From Rhododendron vialii (taxonomy: Eukaryota > Streptophyta > Magnoliopsida > Ericales > Ericaceae): 64,000 bases of DNA. Positions 23,632 through 36,149 of the stretch are shown here, one piece after another. The notes below the pieces were generated by a model. It saw only the letters and a list, made by a program, of their open reading frames with translations. It ran no database searches and was not told the DNA's origin. The first letter of the stretch is position 1; the number at the start of each line of letters is the position of its first letter. The stretch lies in NCBI RefSeq assembly GCF_030253575.1, contig NC_080567.1, positions 29,834,501 through 29,898,500 of the forward strand. The letters are read 5' to 3'. A program made the position numbers and the translations under genes.

Positions 23632-23753
23632 TGGGATAGTTCTATTCTAAGAGGAGTCTTAGTTTGTTTGTGTACTTCTTGTTTGGACTATTGGAATCTG
23701 TTGACATTTTACTATCCATCAGTTTGACAGGAGCTGAGTTTGACAAGAGCTGA

Positions 23754-26700
23754 ATGACTGAAACATGTAAAATGAATCAGCTTGCAAATTCATTTTCTTT
23801 GCTTGAATTGGATGTTGGAGATGATCGAGAAGTTACTATTGTTCGTGATCATCAAGAAAATGCTAATGGAAGAGGTAAACCATGCCCAAATCACTTATCC
23901 GATAAAATAAAATCGTGCCTATCCTCTCCCGTCAATTGATCCATTTCCTTGCGTTCTCATGTGTAAAATTATTCTTCATGCAACTCAAATTCCAATCATC
24001 TCATTTGTATGAGGTCCTAGCTCACCTTTCAAAACTTTTTGACCATGAACTTCATAGAAGCTGTGGTTACAATGGAGGCATGTTTTTTAAGGCGCAATGG
24101 AAAAGTCCAAATAATACAACTGTAGAACAACAATGAGTAGTTGTCCCTATTATGCACCGCAATTATAGAACTGCAAACGTTGCATTGTTGTCCCAAGAGA
24201 CTCTAATGCCAAAAAAACTATCTACATGATGCAGGTAAAGGTAAGAAAAAAGGTGACAGCTCTGCTGGCATGACCCTCTCAAAGAATAACAATGGGGTCC
24301 CACAAAGTGTAGAAGTGGTTTCAGGAGACTACAAGTTGCCCCTTGTGTGGATTGATTTGGAAATGACAGGTAGGCTTTGGTTTGGGGTAGTTATACTGGA
24401 CCACGTTGTCCTTGGATAACATTGAGCAATCACTATTTTCTTTGGAATGAGTTCAAAGAAGGAATTCTATATACTGACACCACTGTTTCAGTGGAAGATG
24501 GATAATGGGAGAAATAGTGTCATATATGATAGCCTTGCATGAGCCTATGATCAACAAATCTTGACAGCATTCCTTCTTCTTGCTCTTTTCTCATTTAATA
24601 ATCATCTCTTGCAATTAGAATTTTGTTAGTTGAGAGTGGTTTTATGGGTTGCATTGCTTTAGTCTTGAGTAGAAGTAAAGTAGTTCATTGAGCTCAGTAA
24701 GTTTGCTTCAAATGTGTCTTCTTCGCAAATGTTCCACCTAGCATGTTGTTGTATGAATCCAAATGAGCAGTTGAATGGCTTATGATGGTTTTTGTGGGTA
24801 ATTTCATCGCTTTTGTTGCCTGTACAGGTCTCAATGTGGAATTCGATAGAATATTGGAGATTGCCTGTATAGTTACGGATGGTAGTTTAACGAAATCAGT
24901 TGAGGTAATTTTACCCCTCATCTATTGACAGTGTGGTTCCCCAGAATTAGTGGTTGGTCCATTATGTGTTACTTGTATGTTTTTATTGATATGTTACCCT
25001 TTGGTACTTTCTATTGCTTTATGTTCGAAGGTTGCCATTTCTAGTTGCAGATTCTTCTATCCTTTATGTATTGTACATATCGATGACGGTGAAGGTGAAT
25101 AGGTCATAATCTCATGTAAAATGATGGAATCTTCACTTCTACGAGTATCAATTGTGTTAATAATGATGCACGACTTACAAGATTAAAGAAAACTAAAGTG
25201 CGAAATTGCTTCCTTTCCGTAGAAGGGTGAATTTGTCTATATCAAATTGAAGGTGAGCTTTAATTCGCAATTGCAAAACACCCCATTGGAATGTTTTTTG
25301 CAGTCATATATTGGTTGATGGTTAGTAAATTACCAAGTGGGGTTTACATGATCCAAGAATCCAAAGATTTGGGGAGAACTGGTTCCAAGTTTCATCTAAT
25401 TCGGTTGAACATATCCTAAATGTAGAGAGGTTCTCAAGGAGATGGCAGTGTAAACATGGTTCTGTTCTTTTGTGAGATATTGTCCAAGCACTTTGCCTCA
25501 CATTGATTTACATTTACCCAGTAAGAAGTTTTCTTGAATGATGCCATCGATTTCGGATTTTTCTTCGTGACAGTTTATATTCATTTGTTTTATCACCTCT
25601 TTGTCCTTTTAGCAATTAGCTGTCGTGCCTTGGACATTTGCCCTCTCACTTGCTCCTTGTATTAATGTGTCCGTTCCCTGTACAACCCTTAACAGCAGTC
25701 TATCAAGTGTATCTCCTGATCTGGGAAACTGAATTTTGCTTTACCTTGTTTAGGGTCCTGACTTGGTTATCAATCAAAGTAAAGAATGTATGGACAGAAT
25801 GGGAGAATGGTGTCAGACTCATCATGCAGCAAGTGGTGAGTACTTTTTCTAATTTTGGGGCTTTTAAGAGCTAGTGATGTCACCTTGATGATTCATTTAT
25901 CTCCACCTTCAGTGCCTTCTGTTTTACGATTGGTGCATGTAACACGTCTAGTTTTTTTTTTTCCCTTTTCTTTTCTTTCCCTGCAAGGCTTGTAACATTT
26001 TCAATTTAATTTAGGATTGACAAAAAAGGTACTCCGCAGTAAGATTAGTGAACAAGAAGCTGAAAAGCAGGTAAAGTTTTTCTTCATAAACCTTGAGTGG
26101 TGTAATGTGGTTTGACTTTGACCACTGTGTCCTTGTCCCTACCTGAACCTTTTGTACGCTTCTGTTTCTTTGTCGAATAAATCCTGCTTGCTTTCCATTT
26201 TCCCCATTGAATCTAGCTCGCTGACATCGTTTTCTTTTCGTAGGTTACTGAATTTGTGAGGACATGTGTAGGCACTCATACGCCAGTTCTTGCCGGAAAT
26301 TCAGTTTATATGGATTTTCTGTTTTTGAAGGTAGCAGACTCAATATCGTGATGATTATCCATTCATAAACATTTGCGATAAACGGAATGTGCTTCCTTGC
26401 TTTATAACAATTACTAGGATATATCCAACCCTTTGTTATTGCTCTTTAGTCTTTTCCCCAAATTCAACACTTAAAAGTTGTCTCTCTCTTTTCTCCAAAT
26501 GTTCATGTTTGCAGAAGTATATGCCAAATTTGGCCGGCCTGTTCTCTCATGTACTTGTTGATGTTAGCAGCGTCAGGTCTCTATGCATTCGTTGGTACCC
26601 AAGAGGTAATATTATGTTTTTCTTATCAGGTTCATTTTGTGTTCAGCATACAAGTGGTGTCAAATATTTTATTGAAATGATCCATTGTCATATCCTTGTA

Positions 26701-26946
26701 TTCGGTCTCTCTGTATGGGTGTATGCATAACCAGGGCATTTTCATTTAATCGTGGTCAGTTAATTTTGCTGTCGCGATTTTTGTAGTTTCTGATATAGTT
26801 TTGAACATGTGTGTTTTAACATCTTTTTCCCAGAAAACAAGAAGGCTCCTGTGAAGGACAAGAAGCATAGAGCATTGGATGATATCAGAGAAAGCATAGC
26901 AGAGCTCAAGTACTACAAGGAGCATATATTCAAGACTAAGAAGTGA
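23754..26946 (+). CDS. Oligoribonuclease (DEDDh 3'-5' exonuclease)
   Basis: Eight coding exons with consistent phase and GT..AG sites: 23754-23874, 24235-24369, 24828-24904, 25754-25835, 26015-26070, 26244-26330, 26515-26605, 26834-26946. The total is 762 bp, or 253 residues. Orn-family enzymes degrade 2-5-nt RNA to nucleotides, finishing RNA turnover; the plant protein is thought to act in mitochondria. Motif I VWIDLEMTGL supplies Asp and Glu, motif II AGNSVYMDFLFL supplies Asp, and motif III HRALDDIRES supplies His and Asp, so the DEDDh set is complete. The first 60 or so residues are a poorly conserved extension. The ATG follows a stop in the same frame and a plausible acceptor (gacag, 23730). 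Single-copy, no defects seen; likely functional. Confidence 0.92.
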
Positions 26947-27558
26947 GCAAAATGAGACTGCAGATTTCAGATTGAAGTGATATCTCATGTTTAAGCTAGT
27001 GTGATGTATGGCGTAGGCGTAAAGTGATGCAAGGGGTCAGATTATACAATCATTCTCGTCGAGTCTGACGTCACTTGAACGAGACCAAAATTGTTTGACA
27101 GTATACAGAATTGCTATGGAACTTTTACAAGTGCTCCGATTTTAGCTTTCCATTGTAATCTAATGAATGATGACCACATTCTGCTCTGCTGTTTCAATAT
27201 TGGATTCTGATAACCAACACCGATTTGTTTCAATGACATCTGCGCTAGCAGCACATGGAATCCATTGACGCATCGGGTAGAGAGGTATTGGTAAAAAAAC
27301 AAATTTTGAACCCCATCCAAAAATTACAGTCTAGTGCATTCTTGTGCGTGCTTGGTAGGGGTGCAAACAGTCTGGTTTAGGCAATTTTCCAAACCAAACT
27401 GACATTTTGGTTTGGACATTGTCAGTTTGGTTTGGACATTGTACAAACCAAATGCTAATATTTATTGGTTCGGTTTGGTTTAGTTTGACCGGTTTATTCC
27501 GGTTTCTGGTTTGAACTCAAAGCATCACAACATAAACAAAACATTAGCTAGTCCTAAC

Positions 27559-27930
27559 CAAAGTTGTCAATACCGTACCGGCCAGCGTACCGTTTTCACT
27601 ACTGGAATGGTACGTACCGGTACCGGGCTGTATCCCGGTACCGTTTCGGATTTACCGCAATTAATATTTTATATATATATTTAATATATATCTACCATAT
27701 TTAAGTATAAACATAAATAAAATGTAAAAAAAAAAAAAAAGATAGAGAGGGTAATTTTGTACCGGCCGGAACACCGGAATATGTCCGGAATAGGCCGGTA
27801 TTGTCCGGTACACCCGGTATTGGCCGGAACAGGCCGGTATTTCAACCGGAACGGAACATGACTTTTTGTGTTCCGTTTACATACCGGTACGGTACGTACC
27901 GGCCGGTACGGAACGGATTTGACAACTTTG
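27559..27930. mobile_element. hAT-type MITE
   Basis: The inverted ends CAAAGTTGTCAA / TTGACAACTTTG are flanked by GTCCTAAC on both sides (27551-27558, 27931-27938), an 8-bp target duplication as made by hAT transposases. The interior is filled with ggtaccgg/ccggtacc-type repeats on both arms. Confidence 0.85.
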
Positions 27931-28315
27931 GTCCTAACATAAATAAACCAATCCGTAGAGAAGTAGCTAGTTTCAGACATTCCAACATAAGAATCATTGA
28001 TAGTCCCATACGAAGCCATTTGGTATATTATAAGTAGTTTTTAAAAAATTGTTAACCATCCACTGTACATCGAAGAAAAAATCAATTAAATAGACATTGT
28101 ACCCATTACTTCTCACTTCTTGGAATCAATATACTATCCATATTCTATTTCTACTGTTTTACACTTTTACTCTAACTTTTACCTTTTAACTTTAACTATG
28201 CATATTTATATATCTTTTTTTATTAAAAAAAGTACACACACACATATATCCAGTCCAGTATACACACACACATTAACCAGGAAATTGATACATGCTTCAT
28301 GAATTGATACGTGCT

Positions 28316-28453
28316 TCATGAGTCATTTGCAGCCAAGCTCTTCTTCTTGGCGTCCTTGAGGGCTGACTTTAGTTCTTTAAGGGTTTGTGACCTCGTGGCT
28401 TCATTTCCGACCAGTTGTCTTAACTTCTGAGGAGTGGGAGTGATGGTCGCCAT
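28316..28453 (-). CDS. Small basic protein of unknown function, 45 residues
   Basis: The ORF starts ATGGCGACCATC (28453) and ends with TGA at 28316. The product is lysine-rich, with a C-terminal half that could form an amphipathic helix (LKELKSALKDAKKKS). I do not recognise the family. In favour of a real gene: a TATA box about 100 bp upstream, a short GA-rich leader with no other ATG in between, and a start context with A/G at -3. Against: short length and location inside a possible transposon. It could also be the first exon of a captured gene fragment. Confidence 0.45.
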   Translation of the reverse strand: MATITPTPQKLRQLVGNEATRSQTLKELKSALKDAKKKSLAANDS

Positions 28454-28552
28454 TTTCTCTGAGAGAAGAGAGATCTGAGAGAGGCGCGTTTCGAGGGATT
28501 TTTCCTGAGTGAGAGAGAGAGGAGATGAGAGGGCGTTTCGAGGTTTTTTGGT

Positions 28553-28562
28553 GACTATATAT
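28553..28562 (-). promoter_or_regulatory. TATA box of the 45-residue ORF
   Basis: CTATATATAG, read on the minus strand, lies about 100 bp before the ATG at 28453. Directly upstream of it begins the 130-bp tandem repeat. Confidence 0.55.
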
Positions 28563-28572
28563 AGTATTCTAT

Positions 28573-29225
28573 AGCCGATCCTCCTCCATTGGATTGAATG
28601 CCTAAATGGACATATAGATGTCGACTTTAGCAATTCGGGTGAAAAGTTTATTCCCAATAAGATTCTGTCACATCAGTAATCTGACTCGTCTGATTTAGAA
28701 TTGCCGATCCTACTCCGTTCGATTGAGTGCCTAAATGGACCGTATAGATGTCGACTTTAGCAATTCGGGTGAAAAGTTTATTCCTAATAAGATTCTGCCA
28801 CGTCAGTAATCTGACTCGTCTGATTTAGAATTGCCGATCCTACTCCGTTCGATTGAGTGCCTAAATGGACCGTATAGATGTCGACTTTAGCAATTCGGGT
28901 GAAAAGTTTATTCCCAATAAGATTCTGCCACGTCAGTAATCTGACTCGTCTGATTTAGAATTGCCGATCTTACTCCGTTCGATTGAGTGCCTAAATAGAC
29001 CGTATAGATGTCGACTTTAGCAATCCGCGTGAAAAGTTTATACTAACCAATTAATAAGATTCTGCCACGTCGATAATCTGACTTAGAATTGCCGCTCCTC
29101 CTCCGTTGGATTGAGTGCCTCGATGGACGGTATAGATGTCAACTTTAGCAATCCGCGTGAAAAGTTTATAACCAATAAGATTCTGCCACGTCAGTAATCT
29201 GACTCGTCACTAATCTGTTAGAATT
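28573..29225. repeat. 130-bp tandem repeat, five copies
   Basis: Copies start at gccgatc/gccgctc near 28573, 28703, 28833, 28963 and 29091. Each contains 'tatagatgtcgactttagca' or a close variant and 'taagattctg(c/t)cac(g/a)tc'. The middle three are almost identical and the outer two diverge more, the usual pattern of an array grown by unequal exchange. The array occupies the upstream region of the minus-strand 45-residue ORF. Confidence 0.9.
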
Positions 29226-30356
29226 GCCTTAATGGTACTAATCTTCTGTACCACAAAACGTGAAATCGTACGGTTGGCAAGGCCTAATATTAATTCGAGC
29301 GGACTATTGGGCTTAATTAAGCCAATACAGTAATTAATTACCATAAGCTAAGGAATTATGATGCATCTATCGTCATGCATATAGTAATTGTTAAGGTCGA
29401 ATCGGTTATTGAATATACTAACAGGCATTTATCGCTTGGAAAGTGATTTTGGCACTTCACATTTAGCGATTGCCACTTCACTTTTTGTGTTTATCTTATG
29501 TGAAATTACTGAATTACCCTTTATCTCATTAGTGTTCATCCACCTTAAAGGGTATTGTAATTTCAAATTGAAAAAGACAAAAAAAAAAAAAAAAATGTCA
29601 ATGACTAAATGTGGAGTGCTAAAATCAATTTTCTTATCATCATTATGTATATATAGAATGTTATATACAAAAATGTATTTCCAAACAGCCTTTTAACATT
29701 AAAAATCAAAAAATTTTGATGCTTTTTATTTTCTTTTATTTTTTCACTTTTCTCTCGTGCTTATCTTGATTTTTTTACATATTTGATTTGATTTACCCCC
29801 TCTGTTCCACTTTGTTCTTCTAATATTCCCCTTTTTGTTTTCCCACAATGTTTAGTTCATTTCAAAAGTCAAAGTAATAATTTTTTTTATTTTCCTCTCC
29901 GGCCCTCTCATTTTCTATTGAAGTGTTTAAAATCGGACCAAACCAAAATTTTCGATTTGGCTAAAACTCAAACTAAATGAAATCTATTACCTCTAGAAAC
30001 CAAACCAAACCAAACCACCGGTTTCGGTTTTCGGCCCCGGTTTACCAATTTTTACTTTCACCCCTAGTTGCTTGCATATGTCTGCATTTGGGTTTACGTG
30101 CATGCTTGTGTAAAACAAAGTCATACCTAACTAAATCCCTGGAATATTCCAAGTACTCTTCATATTGTTAATTACTCCATCACAATCCCAAACCAGTGAA
30201 CAAGAAACTAAAATAATGAGACCATTCTTGAGATGAAACGTGTCCTCGAAACATGTTGAATAAAATCTCACGTTGTTGTACAATAACTTATTCTATCAAT
30301 AAATTCACAACAAAAACAAAAACAAAAAAAAAAACAGGGGGAAACAAACACAGGAA

Positions 30357-31052
30357 TTATTTGCCTGGTGTAACAGGGTAACCAATACCATGCCTTCTGG
30401 TAGGAAAGACGACAAACAACAAGCTGCAAATAACCCCAATCCCAATAGGAACTATGTCCAGAACCTCCCGAGCCTCATGGCCAGGCCTTGGGTAAAAGCA
30501 ACTCCGCACATTCTTATCCCTCAGAGCCACAGCAACAAACACAAGAACTGACAGAACTGCATGAACAACATCAATGAAGCCCAGCCTGTATTTGCTCAGG
30601 TCAGGAATCCCCGAACCCGACGAGGCATTGGAGGCTGCCTGCGGGTCGAAAACCCACATCCCTTTGGGCGTTGCGAAGCCGTGGTAGACTTGTCCATCCG
30701 AGGCTCTAAAGCTGTCGGTGAAGCAGGCGAGGAAGCAGGAGGTGGCCAGAAGGAGGAGGAGGAGGAGGGTGAGGGGCCGGGTGGCAGAGTCGCAAAAGCC
30801 GTTTTTGGTGAAGATTGGAGTGAGGAGCTGGAAGGCCAGGAGGGAGCCGGTCGGGAGGAGGTTCGCCAAGTGGGCGGTACCAGTTAGGCCTTGGGAGAGA
30901 GCACGTTGTGCGAGGGAGGGTGGTAGTGGTTGGGATTTTGGGGTTTCAGAAGACTTTTCATCGTTAGAGGTTAAACTATCCGTGGTGGCGGTGGGAGCAA
31001 TATCGGACACGGATGTTTGCTTGGAGGAGGTTTGCCTTGCCCTAAGAGACAT
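30357..31052 (-). CDS. DMP (DUF679) membrane protein
   Basis: A single-exon gene of 231 residues. DMP proteins are plant-specific proteins with four membrane spans, found in ER, tonoplast or plasma membrane and linked to membrane remodelling, senescence and, for some members, gamete fusion. Visible: a Ser/Thr-rich N-terminus (1-65), then hydrophobic segments near residues 80-100, 115-130, 180-195 and 205-220. Family motifs include LANLLPTGSLLAFQLL, CFLACFTDSF and the C-terminal RHGIGYPVTP. I chose the Met at 31052 (MSLRARQ); an upstream in-frame Met at 31175 would add 41 residues with no family likeness. The subfamily (and so any role in fertilisation) cannot be told from the sequence alone. 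Confidence 0.9.
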   Translation of the reverse strand: MSLRARQTSSKQTSVSDIAPTATTDSLTSNDEKSSETPKSQPLPPSLAQRALSQGLTGTAHLANLLPTGSLLAFQLLTPIFTKNGFCDSATRPLTLLLLLLLATSCFLACFTDSFRASDGQVYHGFATPKGMWVFDPQAASNASSGSGIPDLSKYRLGFIDVVHAVLSVLVFVAVALRDKNVRSCFYPRPGHEAREVLDIVPIGIGVICSLLFVVFPTRRHGIGYPVTPGK

Positions 31053-31179
31053 TTTAGGAAACAAAAAGGCAGCGGCGGTGGTGCAGCCAATGTCTGCTGC
31101 GGCCCGGCGGAGGAGGAGGCAAGTTGTGGCTAGAGATGTTAGAAGGGTGTTTGTAGATAGGCAGGACCAGTTCATGGTT

Positions 31180-33700
31180 TATAGGTCATCAAATGGTCCT
31201 TGTTTAACTTATCTTTTTCAATCACTACGTAATTTCAATTGCGTGTTGGCTATTTGTCTAAATATTCTACTAATTCCATGTTTTATGTGCTGGCAGTTTA
31301 ATCTTTTAAACGGAATTTTTGCTTTCAGGGAAAAGAATTCTCTCTCTAGCTTTTTCTGCCATTGACGCCATCTACAAATAAGGTTGGGGAAGTTCTGTCT
31401 TTAGGCCAAATCCTTTTTTTTTTTTTTTTTTTGAAGTCGATAATTGAGACGAAAATAGCCGATAAGCTAAAACATTTTGGAAATCTAAAACGTAATGTTA
31501 TTTCTCCAAACATTACTCGTTGAGATCTACAATCAAACAGATCCAAATCGACGATGAAATTACATGAACAAAATCCAAGTGTTTTTGTAACTTCGCATAA
31601 CAAATCAAAACTATGAACATTTTTGCGTATAAGTAGGCGCGGAAATCATTCGCTACGCAAATATGGGCAAGTTCATACAGTAGTTTCCTTGCAACCGACG
31701 GGCCGCAATAGAAATAAACGAAGTCTATACTCCAAACAAAAAATGTACATGAAAATTGTTTCTTCTCTTTTGGTCCATATTTTTGACTTTTGAGTGCTTC
31801 CGCAATCAAGTCTTATACGACATATAATGTTCTTCATGAGGCAAGTTTTATATGAAAATGGTCTGTGGAAAACAAGAATAATGGGATGTCAAAACGAGCC
31901 CAGTTTTCCATAAAGGAACCTGAGAAAAGAAAAAGCAGTTGGAATAATGTCAACGGTGCGATTGGCCCCCGAATTGGCCAGTCACTGGACCGGAGTTATC
32001 AAAGAAACCATTCAGTCTTTTGTCTAACCAATTCTCACAGCCACCATAATGCTATGTTTCACTGGACCAGACTGTCTTCGGCCGGTTGAATTAACTTTCC
32101 ACACCCCTGACAAAATCACAAAATGGCAGGAAAACCGTTATTACCTAGGCCGCGTAACGATGATATCCTCTGGATCATCCTCCCTAACTACTAAAGTTGG
32201 AGGGGAGAGAGATTTCTTTTGGCCCATATTCTGACTTTAACTTAAATTTAGCATCTCTTTTTTCTAGCACTTTCAATTACTCTCGACCTATCAGATTATG
32301 ATGGAATTTCGCCCGAAACTATTCACAAGTTTACAGAATATGATAATAAGAACAAAAAGGTCAAAACTTTAAGTTAACCCAAACTCAATCCACTCCACCA
32401 TCAGTTCTAAGAGAGGATGGAAGAGCGGATATAAAGTTGGATGTGTACCTAGAATTGCTCTATTTGAGGCAACTTGTTTGGAAGTCAGTTCCTGTGAGAC
32501 CAACAGCAACAAGAAGACTCTCGAAGCATCATCGGAGGCTCATTCGATTGGCAGTCCCCAGGTTTCATTCAGTAGGGATGCCTAATAGTCCTTTCAGATT
32601 GTCAGATGAGGCCCATGAGGGAAAAGACCAAACCTCTTTCTGCGTAATCTGCAAGCCACACACATCAGTTAGAAACTTGAAAGTTATGTTAGTCAGATGT
32701 TCCACCCCACACTTAATTAACTTCCAGCTTCAATCCAGTGAAGAACCTTGCCATTATAATTAACCAGGAAAATGTCAAGACATCCAGAATTTATCTTCAG
32801 ACATGTAGGATCCTTTTTCATTTTAAGGAAAACAAACTACGATTTACTAATTCACAGTCGATGATATTTTGAATCATGCATGTTTGTATCGTGTGGCCCT
32901 TTAACCAAAAGGATGTTAATGAGGTTTCTACCTCTTCAATGTACCAACATACTATTTCCAAACAAGCGAAAAACCTTTCCTGACAAACAAATCATATATT
33001 TTTAGTGTTTGGTTAATAAACATACTTATTTTCTAAACCAGAGTTTTATCCAGTTTTTACTCGACATAATAACGGTTATCAAATATCTCATTCTCAAGTT
33101 AGTATGTCAGAAACTGTATTTCTGATAACTCGCGGGTACTAGATGGTACATAAAAATATAGTCAATACTGCAATTGTAAAACTATTGATTCTTGGAATCA
33201 GCCTGTTTTCCTTCCTGTATAATCAACTGTAAAGAATGCTGCACTACATTTCTTTTAGAGCAAAAACACATCAATCAAAGCAGAAGAAGCTCTAATAGAT
33301 AACTTCATTGAATTTGAGATAAATTAAGGAACTCACCACCGAACAGACTGAAGGAGATTTACCCAGCCACAAGAGCCCAAATATAACCAACATCATATAC
33401 TGAACTCCGTCTTGTTTTGTTGAAAATGGCGCAACCATCCTGTCCTTCAGACACATTGAGCCATCTTCGAGTACATCCTCCTCATTGAATACAGCTCCTT
33501 TTTGATCGACAGTTGGAAGTCTTCCATTTCGGCCGAGATTCCATTTCGGCTTTCTCGGCCAAAATTGTCAATTCCACTTCACCCCAAGTCTTTTCTTCCG
33601 GAATCTAGATGCTCTGCCATGGACCAAGTTCACATCCTAATCCGGTAAATCCCCGCCTGCTCAATTTAATTCCATTTCTTCCACTGCCATGTTGTCGGAC
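31180..33700. other. Intergenic stretch, no gene recognised
   Basis: This is the upstream side of the DMP gene and the downstream side of the PORR gene. A T-run at 31412-31433 and short unlinked ORFs are all that is seen. The last part, about 33330-33700, may be the 3' UTR of the PORR gene. An ORF at 32437-32763 has no recognisable domain and no splice or start support. Confidence 0.4.
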
Positions 33701-33727
33701 TATTTTTACTTAATCCTCCTCCATCGA

Positions 33728-36051
33728 TCAAACAATCTGTTTTCTACGCCTGTTCTGTCCAACTCGAATTGGTCTATGCCGTCTCACCATCTTGTTCATG
33801 AGATGAATATACCTGTAGCGCATACCCATCAATGGATGCTTCTCGAGCAAGAAGTCCTTCCTGTAAGCCTCCCTTAGAACCACAGTCTGAGTCCTAATTT
33901 TATTTGATACATAAAATATTCCAGGATGGTGCACCAAAGCCTTCTTAAACCTCTTCCCGAATCCCAGATAATCCCCCAGCCGATACAAATTCTCTCTCTC
34001 CGTCTTCTTCGACACCATAAGATGAACCAATTCGTGAAGAACTGCCACTGTCCACTTCTCTGCTTGATTGCCATCCGGAGCAAGATGAAATGCATTTTCG
34101 TAGGGCGAAATGTAAGGCAACTTTTGCCATTCATCAACCCAGTTCTTCACTCTCTTATCCAAGTCAAATCCCCTTGGTAAATCCATCGGAAATGCAATTC
34201 GCATACCCCTTCTGCGCTCAGAATTCACACCCGTTGCCCTTCTCTCCATTGCAGAGACAGCAAGTTCATCTCTCCAAGAAATCAACTCTAGCCCTAGCAT
34301 TTGAATACCATTTGAGTCCCTACAGTCCATACCACATACCTGAAAACACACGTGGAATTAGGAAAGCAGGGTGAGAATCTCAATACGGGGCAAACGCAGG
34401 TCGAATTTGAAATCATCGATGCATTTCAAACGTACTAGACTACATCTGAATATAAGTGGATTTCCAATGAAAAGATTTGGCATATATTCCATGAGAATAG
34501 CTCCAACTTAAATGTGATAGCTTGTACATGGGCAAGAATCATAGGAGTGACATGAATCATCTCAAGGATTGTAGCTGAAAAAAGATCCCCACAAAATACA
34601 CCTCTTCTAACTCTTATCTCATTTTCCATTCTAGTTTAACGCCACCTAAATAACTAACCCTCTCACATTTTTGTTGAAAATTCAAAACACAATCCCTCGA
34701 TTTAAGTTTTAAAAAATAAAAATAAAAATTCTGTTTCGAACTTGAGGAAAGTGGGAGAAAAGAAAATGGAAGAAAAAGAGAGGAAAAATCTGTTGTACAC
34801 AAAACTGGAACTTTCTATTTTCTCCCCTCATTCTCTCCAAACAATCGAAGAGAAAAGAAAGGGACGGAAAATATTTTCCCTTGTTTGGTTTGAGAGAATC
34901 GTAGGGAAGGAAATTAACAAAATAAAGAATTAGAGCATCTCCGGCCTTCACCCATATTTTTCCTCAAATTTGTTTTAAATTTTGGGTAAAAACCCATTTT
35001 GGGTAGACACATCTCCAACCATCAAACCCAAATTTTAGACATCTCCCTCTGTCTCTCTCTCGAACAACTAGCCGTTGGAGAAATGGATCAAGGCAAAAGT
35101 TGTCTCAGATTTGGGCAAAAAAATGGGTAAAACCCAAAATGGGGAAGGGTTTGGGTCAAAGATTGGAGAGAGATTTTTGTGATTTTTGCCCCATTTTTAA
35201 ATTTAAGTCTTAAAATGGGTCAAGGCCGGAGATGCTCTTAAGCGCTGTATTCCACTAAACTATATGGGCTAAAGCACATATTTTTTCGGATTTCTAAGCA
35301 AGTCGTTCCACTCACATACATAACTAAAATACCATTTAGCAGAAACAACTTGACTACTATCATCATCTTGACTACTATCATCATCTGAAGCAAAAATATA
35401 TAGCCGAAACGCACCCTAAATTTTTCTCAAAGTTTTCTTTTCTTTTCCTTTGTTTTCCCAGTTCCAAACACGCCATATGAGTCTTCAAAATGCATACCAT
35501 ACCTGAAAGTACTCAGGAAATTCCGAAAGAAAAGTAAGAACGTAATTATGAGGCAAACCCAGGTCGAATTGAAACCCATCCACCACATCCAACGGAACCC
35601 TCCTCGTTCCGGCCAGCATCAACAGCTTGGCGAGTCTCTCCGCCGCCTCTTTCCGCCGCACCGCCGAGTCAAACACTCGGGCCTCCTCGTTGTGCACAAT
35701 TAGGGCTTGGTGAGTGATCTTGACGTGGGGCAGGGCCAGCTTCTTGATTGGCCGGAATCCTTTGAAAACCGAGGGGTATTTCCGGATGAACTTCGCGGCA
35801 GCGGTGGGGAGGCGGAGGCGGTCCTTGTGGACGGCGGCGGCGGAGACGGGTAGGGTCCTGGAGGGTTGGGAGAGGATTAGGGATTTGAGGGAGAGGAGTG
35901 GGCTGAGGTTCTTCTCCTTTTCGACGGCGGTATCGAGGTATGGGTCTCGGACCCATTTGACCCTGGCGTTGATGAAGGTGCGCGTGGTGGTGAGGCGGTG
36001 GTGGTGGCGGAGGAGGTTGGTGGCGGATTGGGTGAGCGCCGCCGGGGGCAT
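33728..36051 (-). CDS. PORR-domain organelle RNA-binding protein
   Basis: Two exons: 36051-35503 and 34339-33728. The donor is CAG|gtatgg and the acceptor ttttcag|GTATG, phase 0. The product is 386 residues. PORR (formerly DUF860) proteins, such as the WHAT'S THIS FACTOR group, bind group II introns in chloroplasts or mitochondria and aid their splicing. Visible: an Arg/Thr-rich N-terminus without acidic residues in the first 30 positions, which fits an organelle transit peptide; the PORR domain from about residue 35 (VKWVRDPYLD) through LPHNYVLTFLSEFPEYF; and the C-terminal signature FYVSNKIRTQTVVLREAY and HPLMGMR. The frame is intact and the gene is likely functional. Which organelle and which intron it serves cannot be read here. 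The intron holds a Tourist-like MITE. Confidence 0.9.
34933..35237. mobile_element. Tourist-like (PIF/Harbinger) MITE in PORR intron
   Basis: The inverted ends GAGCATCTCCGGCC / GGCCGGAGATGCTC are flanked by TTA on both sides (34930-34932, 35238-35240). The 3-bp TTA duplication is the PIF/Harbinger signature. The interior carries inverted 'aaacccattttgggta'-like arms. Confidence 0.85.
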
Positions 36052-36149
36052 GTCTGGTTGAGGTGGTGGGGAGAGAGTGAGTTTGGTGGCGGGGGAAATC
36101 CAGCGCGGGAATTAGGTCGTGAAGTGGATTGCATAGTACTAGTATTATT

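Larger units (their letters stand above)
27356..30066. mobile_element. Possible hAT-type element, 2.7 kb
   Basis: TAGGGGTG at 27356 and CACCCCTA ending at 30066 are inverted. Next to each lie many short aaaccaaacc/ggtttggttt repeats (27370-27500 and 29935-30045), as in the subterminal zones of hAT elements. The flanks (gtgcttgg / gttgcttg) are similar but not an exact 8-bp duplication. The interval contains a nested hAT MITE, a 45-residue ORF and a 130-bp tandem repeat. No transposase is seen. That the two ends belong to one element is inference. Confidence 0.4.

Noticed and set aside
30561-31365. Plus-strand open frames of 108 and 215 codons
   Set aside because: They are the antisense of the DMP gene, whose minus-strand product has clear family motifs.
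32437-32763. 108-codon plus-strand frame
   Set aside because: Begins with ATG but has no recognised domain, no neighbouring exon signals and no second copy for comparison.
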